A stretch of 5,569 nt of DNA from Hyphomicrobiaceae bacterium. Its GTDB lineage: Bacteria > Pseudomonadota > Alphaproteobacteria > Rhizobiales > Hyphomicrobiaceae. Numbering within the stretch: position 1 is the stretch's first letter; each line of letters starts with the position of its first letter. The notes below the pieces were generated by a model that saw only the letters and a list, made by a program, of their open reading frames with translations, did not search any database and was not told the origin of the DNA. The stretch is from positions 1 through 5,569 of the forward strand of contig JANYHP010000024.1 of the NCBI GenBank assembly GCA_025359005.1. The letters are read 5' to 3'. Positions 1 through 4,722 of the stretch are shown here, piece after piece. A program made the translations under genes and the position numbers.

Positions 1-71
1 TTGGTACCCGTTTGCGGCAAGACTGGTGACCAAACGTCAGATGCAACAGCTGCACTAGAAACCTAATGTTG

Positions 72-148
72 CTAGTGTTCCTTATGGCGCTGACATTTGC
101 TCACCAACATGCCGCGAAGGGAAGCAAATGTCAGCGCCGGAACACTAG
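72..148. repeat. Long imperfect inverted repeat A (intergenic palindromic element)
   Basis: The outer arms CTAGTGTTCC (72-81) and GGAACACTAG (139-148) are exact reverse complements. The inner arms GGCGCTGACATTTGCT (86-101) and AGCAAATGTCAGCGCC (123-138) are also exact, giving a 26-bp stem interrupted only by a four-base bulge (TTAT, 82-85) and closed by a 21-base loop (102-122). This is far too long to be chance. It contains no reading frame of note and lies downstream of fabI. Intergenic palindromes bounded by CTAG are common in rhizobial relatives; assignment to a named family would need a genome-wide search. Its right arm shares CTAG (145-148) with the next palindrome. Confidence 0.85.
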
Positions 149-188
149 AGCGCTTTCCACTTGGTTTGAATTGAAGAAAGCGCTCTAG
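145..188. repeat. Inverted repeat B, perfect 13-bp arms
   Basis: CTAGAGCGCTTTC (145-157) and GAAAGCGCTCTAG (176-188) are perfect reverse complements around an 18-base AT-rich loop (158-175). It begins inside the last four bases of palindrome A and ends with the CTAG that precedes palindrome C, so it looks like one module of a mosaic intergenic element. The motif of CTAGAGC followed by a palindrome is, from general knowledge, a recurrent intergenic repeat type in Hyphomicrobiales. No coding potential is evident. Confidence 0.85.
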
Positions 189-201
189 CTCTTTGTTTGT
201 C

Positions 202-244
202 GCATTTTCTGCACCAAACCGGTGTCCACTTTGGTGGAAAATGC
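202..244. repeat. Inverted repeat C (GCATTTTC...GAAAATGC)
   Basis: The arms GCATTTTC (202-209) and CACCAAA (212-218) pair with TTTGGTG (230-236) and GAAAATGC (237-244). This gives a 15-bp stem with a two-base bulge (210-211) and an 11-base loop containing CCGGTGTCCAC. Read on the minus strand it starts CTAGAGCATTTTCC, with the GTGGACACCGG core that I recognise as a frequent Hyphomicrobiales intergenic repeat. A short AT-rich spacer (189-201) separates it from palindrome B, as expected for a composite element. Confidence 0.8.
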
Positions 245-247
245 TCT

Positions 248-269
248 AGCGGCCTGATTGGCAGCCGCT
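248..269 (-). terminator. Possible weak terminator hairpin after fabI
   Basis: AGCGGC (248-253) and GCCGCT (264-269) form a six-base-pair GC-rich stem with a ten-base loop, 32 bases past the fabI stop codon. On the minus strand it is followed by AGAGCATTTT, a weak and displaced T-run belonging to palindrome C. It may help end fabI transcription, but the larger palindromes just beyond could do so as well. The call is tentative. Confidence 0.3.
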
Positions 270-301
270 GCGCCGCCAAAGCGCTCCGCCCGATAGGACT
301 A

Positions 302-1144
302 TCAATCGCTCTTCGCCACGGTGATGTCGGGGGCATCTTCGTTCTTCATGCCTTGGACGTGGTAGCCGGCGTCGACGTGGTGGATTTCGCCCGTTACCGC
401 GCGGCCGAGATCGGACAGCAGATACAGCGCCGAGCCGCCCACTTCCTCGATCGTCACCGTGCGGCGCAGCGCCGAGTTATATTCGTTCCACTTCAAGATG
501 TAGCGGAAGTCGGAGATGCCTGAGGCGGCCAAGGTCTTGATTGGTCCCGCCGAAATGGCGTTGACGCGGATGTTGTTGCGGCCGAGATCGGCGGCCAGAT
601 AGCGAACGCTGGCTTCGAGCGCTGCTTTTGCGACGCCCATCACGTTGTAGTGCGGCATGACTTTCTCGGCGCCGTAGTAGCTGAGCGTCAGCAGCGAGCC
701 GCCGTTCGGCATCAGCCGTTCCGCCCGCTGCGCCAGCGCCGTGAACGAGTAGCACGAGATCAGCAGCGACTTGGTGAAGTTGCCTTCCGTGGTGTCGACG
801 TAGCGGCCGTCCAATTCCGCCTTGTCGGCGAAGGCGATGGCGTGAACCAGGAAATCGAGCTGGCCCCACTTCGACTTCAACTCGGCGAAGACGGCGTCCA
901 TCGAGGCATTGTCCGTCACATCGCACGGCAAGACGATCTTGGACTTGACCTCGGCCGCCAACGGCTCGACCCGCTTCTTGAGTGCGTCGCCCTGGTAAGT
1001 GAAGGCGAGTTCCGCGCCCTGCGCCGCGCAGGCCTGCGCAATACCCCAAGCAATGGAGCGGTTGTTGGCGACGCCCATGACAAGGCCACGCTTGCCCTTC
1101 ATGAGAGTTCCGGTGGGTATAAGGGTTGGAGCGTCGGTGGACAT
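302..1144 (-). CDS. fabI: Enoyl-[acyl-carrier-protein] reductase (NADH), FabI
   Basis: A 280-residue cytoplasmic enzyme that reduces trans-2-enoyl-ACP in the last step of each fatty-acid elongation cycle. It is an atypical short-chain dehydrogenase. The nucleotide-binding motif GVANNRSIAWGIA lies near residues 24-36. The FabI catalytic pattern follows: LSYYGAE (154-160), then Tyr166 and Lys173 in HYNVMGVAK (Tyr-x6-Lys), then the substrate-loop signature RVNAISAGPIKTLAASGI (193-210). The C-terminal HHVDAGYHVQGM is also typical. Length and the DITVAKSD tail resemble alphaproteobacterial FabI. The ATG at 1144 is chosen because GAGG (1154-1157) precedes it by nine bases; the frame stays open upstream across the opposite-strand transferase gene, but that stretch is not FabI-like. 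A second ATG at 1102 (residue 15) lacks as good a site. The gene stands alone, divergent from the transferase gene. Confidence 0.96.
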   Translation of the reverse strand: MSTDAPTLIPTGTLMKGKRGLVMGVANNRSIAWGIAQACAAQGAELAFTYQGDALKKRVEPLAAEVKSKIVLPCDVTDNASMDAVFAELKSKWGQLDFLVHAIAFADKAELDGRYVDTTEGNFTKSLLISCYSFTALAQRAERLMPNGGSLLTLSYYGAEKVMPHYNVMGVAKAALEASVRYLAADLGRNNIRVNAISAGPIKTLAASGISDFRYILKWNEYNSALRRTVTIEEVGGSALYLLSDLGRAVTGEIHHVDAGYHVQGMKNEDAPDITVAKSD

Positions 1145-1153
1145 CGGCAATAG

Positions 1154-1157
1154 CCTC
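1154..1157 (-). promoter_or_regulatory. Ribosome binding site deciding the fabI start
   Basis: GAGG on the minus strand lies nine bases before the ATG at 1144. It supports this start over the in-frame ATG at 1102 and over any start further upstream in the same open frame. Confidence 0.6.
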
Positions 1158-1181
1158 GATAAAGCTGCAGTAACCGGCGGC

Positions 1182-1205
1182 GGCGCCCCCTGGTATTTGG
1201 GCGCC
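1182..1205. repeat. Dyad in the fabI leader
   Basis: GGCGCCC (1182-1188) and GGGCGCC (1199-1205) are perfect seven-base inverted repeats separated by ten bases (CCTGGTATTT). The dyad lies 38-61 bases upstream of the fabI start codon, within the 210-bp divergent spacer shared with the transferase gene. It could be an RNA hairpin in the fabI leader or a protein-binding site. No convincing -35/-10 pair was found on either strand of this spacer. Confidence 0.45.
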
Positions 1206-1340
1206 AATCCACCATATTCGAGGTTGCGGGTCCAGTCACCGAAGCGTGGCAATACCATACTTCTCCGTTGACCGCGCCCGCCTTGCCAATGGTTCGGTTC
1301 GGAGCCTAAGTGGCCCATTCGCTCGAGCCCCCCATCGTCT

Positions 1341-1347
1341 AAAGGAG
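1341..1347 (+). promoter_or_regulatory. Strong ribosome binding site of the glutathione transferase gene
   Basis: AAAGGAG ends seven bases before the ATG at 1355. It is the strongest Shine-Dalgarno match in the window and fixes the start of the glutathione transferase gene. Confidence 0.8.
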
Positions 1348-1354
1348 TGATCTC

Positions 1355-1963
1355 ATGAAACTCTATTATGCACCCGGCGCCTGCTCGCTGTCCCCGCACA
1401 TCGTACTCCAGGAAAGCGGCCTGAAGCACACCGTCGCCAAGACCAACCTCAAGGACAAAACGTTCGACGACGGCGGCGACTACAAGCTCAAGAACCCCCA
1501 CGGTTATGTGCCAGCCCTCGAACTCGACGACGGCACAATCCTGACCGAGGGGCCGGCCATCGTGCAGTACATCGCGGACAAGGTGCCGGAAAAGAAGCTG
1601 GCGCCGGCCAACGGCACACTCGATCGCACCAAGATGCAGGGCTGGCTCAATTTCGTCTCGACGGAATTGCACAAGGGCTTCTCTCCCCTGTTCAACCCCG
1701 CCATGCCCGAAGAAGCCAAGAAGCTGTTCCGCGACCGGTTGATGCAGCGCTTCGAGGTTCTGGATAAGCACTTCGCCACCAATCAGTACATTTGCGGCAA
1801 GGACTTCTCCGTGCCCGACGCCTACCTCTTCACGGTGCTGAACTGGACCAAGCCAACCAATATGGACATTTCCAGCTTCAAGAACCTCACGGCCTATCAT
1901 GCGCGCATCGGCGCCCGCCCCGCCGTGCAGAGCGCCATGAAGGCTGAAGGCCTGATCAAATAA
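1355..1963 (+). CDS. Beta-class glutathione S-transferase
   Basis: A 202-residue cytosolic transferase that conjugates or otherwise uses glutathione on electrophiles or peroxides; the natural substrate cannot be read from sequence. The N-terminal thioredoxin-like domain begins MKLYYAPGACSLSPHI, with Cys10 in the position of the beta-class catalytic cysteine. The cis-proline follows in GYVPALELDDG (Pro53), and the glutathione-contacting ILTEGPAIVQYIAD segment covers 62-75, with Glu65. The helical C-terminal domain carries His106 in STELHKG, matching the Cys10/His106 pair of Escherichia coli GST, and the folding N-capping box S-V-P-D at 152-155. Length is normal for the class. The start is fixed by AAAGGAG seven bases upstream. 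The gene is divergent from fabI, converges on kdsA, and appears monocistronic. Resembles gstA-type genes, but I assign no symbol. Confidence 0.93.
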   Translation: MKLYYAPGACSLSPHIVLQESGLKHTVAKTNLKDKTFDDGGDYKLKNPHGYVPALELDDGTILTEGPAIVQYIADKVPEKKLAPANGTLDRTKMQGWLNFVSTELHKGFSPLFNPAMPEEAKKLFRDRLMQRFEVLDKHFATNQYICGKDFSVPDAYLFTVLNWTKPTNMDISSFKNLTAYHARIGARPAVQSAMKAEGLIK

Positions 1964-1991
1964 GCAAACAGGCCAGACACCTGCTCCAACC

Positions 1992-2042
1992 CGGAACCCC
2001 GGCCGAAGTCCTGATCCATCGTCAGGGCTTTGGCCGTTTCCG
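1992..2042. terminator. Long hairpin between convergent genes, likely terminator
   Basis: Arms 2000-2014 and 2022-2036 form a 15-bp stem (13 Watson-Crick pairs and two G-T pairs) with a seven-base loop. CGGAA (1992-1996) and TTCCG (2038-2042) extend it by five pairs across a small internal loop. It starts 28 bases after the transferase stop and ends 78 bases from the kdsA stop, the expected place for a shared terminator. The plus strand has only a short TTT after the main stem and the minus strand has none, so efficiency is uncertain. Confidence 0.6.
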
Positions 2043-2120
2043 CATCAGCGGCGCGCATTCATCCCCGCTCGATGCGCTGAAGGGCTGCCATTTCAGGGAC
2101 GTCGCGGTGCCCCCGTGCGC

Positions 2121-2993
2121 TTACCGATGCGGGGCGCAGGCTTTGACAACGCGGTCGATGGCCTGGAGTTCAACAAGCAGCGCCTCGAGGTCTTTGAGGG
2201 GGACCATATTCGGTCCATCGGAGGGCGCGCGATCGGGGTCCTGGTGGGTCTCGATAAAGAGGCCGGCCACGCCCACCGCCACCGCGGCGCGGGCGAGCGG
2301 GGGCACGAAGCGTCGGTCGCCGCCCGAACTTGCACCCTGGCCGCCCGGCTGCTGCACAGCGTGGGTGGCGTCAAAGATCACCGGGGCGCCGATGTCCGCC
2401 ATCTGCGGCAACGCCCGCATGTCGACGACGAGAGTGTTGTAGCCAAAGCTTGTGCCGCGCTCAGTGACAAGCACGTTGGGATTGCCGGACCCCGTTACTT
2501 TGGCCACCACGTTCTTCATGTCCCAGGGGGCGAGGAACTGGCCCTTCTTGATCTTGATGACGCGGCCAGTCTTGGCAGCGGCCACCAGCAGATCGGTTTG
2601 CCGGCACAGAAACGCCGGGATCTGCAGAACGTCGACGACCGGGGCGAGCACCGCGCACTGGGCGATCTCGTGCACGTCGGTGACGACGGGCAAGCCGAAT
2701 TTCTCGCGGATTTCGGCGAACACCGGCAGCGCGCCGTCAAGCCCAATGCCGCGCGTGCCCGCGAGTGAGGTTCGATTAGCTTTGTCGAAGCTCGACTTGT
2801 AGACAAGCCCGATGCCGGTGCGGACGGCAATCTCCTTGAGTGCGGCCGCCATTTCGAGGGCGTGGGCACGGCTCTCCATCTGGCACGGGCCGGCGAACAC
2901 CGCGATAGGCAGATCGGCGCCGAAGGTGACCGAACCGACGTGGACGTGCGCATTCGGCGCGAGCGGGGCAGGCTGTGCGGATGGTTTCGTCAT
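2121..2993 (-). CDS. kdsA: 3-deoxy-8-phosphooctulonate (Kdo-8-P) synthase
   Basis: A 290-residue cytoplasmic TIM-barrel enzyme that condenses phosphoenolpyruvate with arabinose 5-phosphate to give Kdo-8-phosphate, the precursor of the inner-core sugar of lipopolysaccharide. Family signatures are clear: FAGPCQMES (33-41), KSSFDKANRTS (66-76), VTDVHE (104-109), LQIPAFLCRQTDLL (123-136), KKGQFLAPWDMKN (149-161) and DATHAVQQPGGQ (208-219). Cys37, His211, Glu248 and Asp259 match in identity and exact spacing (174, 37, 11) the metal ligands of the metal-dependent class, so this should be a metalloenzyme, unlike the E. coli enzyme, which has Asn in place of this Cys. The ATG at 2993 gives the usual length. 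An in-frame GTG at 3044 would add 17 residues, but neither start has a strong ribosome site. Unlike the pyrG-kdsA-eno order seen in many bacteria, neither neighbour is present. Confidence 0.96.
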   Translation of the reverse strand: MTKPSAQPAPLAPNAHVHVGSVTFGADLPIAVFAGPCQMESRAHALEMAAALKEIAVRTGIGLVYKSSFDKANRTSLAGTRGIGLDGALPVFAEIREKFGLPVVTDVHEIAQCAVLAPVVDVLQIPAFLCRQTDLLVAAAKTGRVIKIKKGQFLAPWDMKNVVAKVTGSGNPNVLVTERGTSFGYNTLVVDMRALPQMADIGAPVIFDATHAVQQPGGQGASSGGDRRFVPPLARAAVAVGVAGLFIETHQDPDRAPSDGPNMVPLKDLEALLVELQAIDRVVKACAPHR

Positions 2994-3147
2994 GACGCGC
3001 TTATAGCCCGCTGCAGCGTCGCGGGCGAGCGGACGCAGCGCCACACGCCGCCAAGGAAATCAACCTATCCACCAATTGATGACTACGAACGACCAGTGGC
3101 TGGACGTAACCTATCGATCAAAATGAGAGCTGCGAGAACGAAACGCC

Positions 3148-3447
3148 ATGACGCCCACATCCATAATAAGAGTGTCCTCCGCAGCCGCGTTGGTGCTGTT
3201 GACGATGACGCCCGCGCACGCAACCCGGTGCCTATACCCTGAACGCACGATCAAAGGCCCCGTGCGGCCGAGCTTTTCGAAGGCCCAGGCCGCAGCCATC
3301 GGGGCCTGGCAGTCAGCCATCGCGCGCCGCCACGGCAAGCGCTATGCCGATTGGTATTATTCGGGCGATCGAACCATTTCATGCGTCTGGAATGAACGGG
3401 CGACGCGCGTGCAATGCCGCGCCACGGCGGTACCGTGTGGCGAGTGA
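3148..3447 (+). CDS. Small secreted four-cysteine protein of unknown function
   Basis: A 99-residue protein with a clear export signal: a short N-region with Arg8, a hydrophobic core SSAAALVLLTM (10-20), and a probable signal peptidase I site after AHA (residue 25). The mature part of about 74 residues is basic and carries four cysteines (28, 79, 90, 97), an even number compatible with two disulfides in the periplasm or outside. Its body (KAQAAAIGAWQSAIARRHG, then YADWYYSGDRTISCVWN, ending CRATAVPC) resembles small hypothetical proteins I associate with rhizobial relatives, in which a Trp/Tyr-rich helix precedes a Cys-rich end; no function is known to me. The ribosome site is weak (GAGA at 3134-3137). 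A strong terminator 21 bases after the stop supports a real single-gene transcript. It is divergent from kdsA across a 154-bp spacer in which I found no clear promoter. Confidence 0.75.
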   Translation: MTPTSIIRVSSAAALVLLTMTPAHATRCLYPERTIKGPVRPSFSKAQAAAIGAWQSAIARRHGKRYADWYYSGDRTISCVWNERATRVQCRATAVPCGE

Positions 3448-3467
3448 GGCGGACGCCGGACACGCAT

Positions 3468-3499
3468 CCGGCCCGGCACTTGCGCGCCGGACCGGTTTT
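3468..3499 (+). terminator. Rho-independent terminator
   Basis: CCGGCCCGGC (3468-3477) pairs with GCCGGACCGG (3486-3495) over ten positions with a single C-A mismatch and an eight-base loop, followed at once by TTTT (3496-3499). It lies 21 bases past the stop of the small secreted protein gene and is oriented to end that transcript. An overlapping alternative hairpin, GCCGGA/TCCGGC (3455-3472), shares its left arm. Confidence 0.75.
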
Positions 3500-3537
3500 A
3501 CCGTGCGGTGAGACGGTCGCTCTTCAGCGTCGTCCGC

Positions 3538-4575
3538 TCAGTTCTTCTTGAGCAGTGCCTTGGCTTTCGCCTTGACCTTTTCGACAACGGTGGGTTTTGC
3601 CGCCGGCTCGGCTGCCGCGCCGCCGCCGGCTGCAGCAGCCTTGATGCCATTGGCGATGAAGTTCGGATCCTGCATCTCGCCGAGGCCGCGCGGTCCGGTG
3701 TACATCACAAAGCCCAGTTCATCGAGACGGCGCTTGGCCTCGGCGATGTAGCCAGGGCGCGACAGATATTCGATGACAAAGATCTTCTTACCTGCGCTTT
3801 GCGCGCTTTTCAGCAACGTCGTACTCTCGCTGACGTCGTCGGCCTTGTTGTGCTCCTCGCGGTGCGTGATGCCGAACAGCAGGTCTTCCTTGGCGATGCC
3901 GTCGATGGCTGCCACATAGGCCTTGTTGTCGAGCAGCTCTTCCGCGTTCTGCACCAGGATCGCCACATCTGGCTTTTGGCGGCGCATGTAGTCGGTCAGC
4001 TTGATGATGAAATCGCGCATCTTCTGGCGTACGTCGGCGTTATCGCCGAAGTAGTAATAGGCGTCAGCGCGGTCGATGTAGAAGCCGTCGAAACCCTGCG
4101 CGATCACGCGGTCGGCGAAGGCCTGCGGGCTGCCGAAAATGATGTTCTGCCACGTGGGTTCCCAGTATTTGACCAGGAAGTTCTCTTTCCACTCTTTGTT
4201 TTCTTTGCCCACCCAGCCGGGCTTCTTCTTGGTCCACTCGGGCTTCCAGTAGTAGCGATAGCTCTCTGCCTCGCCGACGCTGAAATATGAGATGACCAGC
4301 CGGCGCGAGCCGTCGGGTTTCTTCTTCAGCTTTTCGATCTCGTCACGCGTCAAGGCACGCTCGACGCCACCGGGATAATCTTCACTGTCGATCACCAGCA
4401 CATCGTAGGGCGACGCCGCGAGTTTTGCCTGCTGGGCCGCGTCCAGATTCTTGAGCTGGAATGCCCAGGTCTTGGCGTCCTTGAAGGGGTTCAAGCGGCT
4501 TTGCGCCGAGGCGGTGCCCAGGGATGCCGCGCACAACGCAACTCCCATTGCCAGGGTTTTCAACAGGCTCGTCAT
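3538..4575 (-). CDS. Exported GH114/TM1410-family putative polysaccharide hydrolase
   Basis: A 345-residue protein with a signal peptide (MTSLLKTLAMGVALCAASLG, cleavage probably after ASA, residue 24), so it acts outside the cytoplasm. The rest matches the TM1410/endo-alpha-1,4-polygalactosaminidase (GH114-like) TIM-barrel family: KTWAFQLKN (35-43), YDVLVIDSED (57-66), VISYFSVGEAESYRYYW (94-110), GFDGFYIDRAD (161-171), ILVQNAEELL (206-215) and FVIEYL (266-271). Asp168, Glu102/Glu104, Glu212 and Glu269 are candidate active-site acids (inference). Some database entries of this family carry a mistaken cysteinyl-tRNA synthetase name. The substrate is unknown; an amino-sugar exopolysaccharide is the family-based guess. 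The tail after about residue 312 is Ala/Gly/Pro then Lys-rich (VEKVKAKAKALLKKN). ATG 4575 is preferred over ATG 4596 because GGAG lies eight bases before it. A paralogue lies directly upstream. Confidence 0.85.
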   Translation of the reverse strand: MTSLLKTLAMGVALCAASLGTASAQSRLNPFKDAKTWAFQLKNLDAAQQAKLAASPYDVLVIDSEDYPGGVERALTRDEIEKLKKKPDGSRRLVISYFSVGEAESYRYYWKPEWTKKKPGWVGKENKEWKENFLVKYWEPTWQNIIFGSPQAFADRVIAQGFDGFYIDRADAYYYFGDNADVRQKMRDFIIKLTDYMRRQKPDVAILVQNAEELLDNKAYVAAIDGIAKEDLLFGITHREEHNKADDVSESTTLLKSAQSAGKKIFVIEYLSRPGYIAEAKRRLDELGFVMYTGPRGLGEMQDPNFIANGIKAAAAGGGAAAEPAAKPTVVEKVKAKAKALLKKN

Positions 4576-4583
4576 ACGCACTA

Positions 4584-4587
4584 CTCC
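4584..4587 (-). promoter_or_regulatory. Ribosome binding site deciding the start of the complete GH114-like gene
   Basis: GGAG on the minus strand lies eight bases before the ATG at 4575. The alternative in-frame ATG at 4596 has no comparable site, and starting at 4575 gives a compact, standard signal peptide. Confidence 0.6.
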
Positions 4588-4722
4588 GGGTTTCATCCGA
4601 CGCCTACGAATTGGATTTGCCTACCACGACAGGGCAGCGCACCGACAGCGGAATATCGGCAAATCGCCCACACGGCGCGGCACAGATGTCACACTATACT
4701 GCTGGCAATCGGACAGCGCTGC

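Noticed and set aside
145..523. Short open frames over the palindromes and the end of fabI on both strands
   Set aside because: They are made of repeat arms or antisense fabI codons, with no ribosome site and no family resemblance.
1268..1296. TTGACC as a possible -35 box for the transferase gene
   Set aside because: No acceptable -10 sequence lies at 16-18 bases downstream.
1145..1900. Upstream extension of the fabI frame, open for 252 further codons
   Set aside because: It runs antisense through the glutathione transferase gene and has no FabI-like sequence. The ATG at 1144 has a ribosome site and gives the normal length.
2115..2768. Plus-strand open frame of 217 codons
   Set aside because: It is antisense to kdsA, which has complete family motifs. 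Long antisense frames are expected in GC-rich coding DNA.
2994..3044. GTG start of kdsA adding 17 residues
   Set aside because: It has no good ribosome site, and the family length and N-terminus fit the ATG at 2993 better. It is not fully excluded.
3062..3115. Direct repeat AACCTATC at 3062-3069 and 3108-3115 in the spacer between kdsA and the small secreted protein gene
   Set aside because: It is only eight bases with no extension, 46 bases apart, and unrelated to a visible promoter; chance is likely.
3111..3463. Minus-strand short open frames over the small secreted protein gene
   Set aside because: They are antisense shadows. The plus-strand frame has a signal peptide and a terminator; these have neither.
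3508..4290. Plus-strand open frame of 260 codons
   Set aside because: It is antisense to the GH114-like gene and overlaps its stop region. There is no ribosome site or recognisable domain, and the gene on the other strand is well supported.
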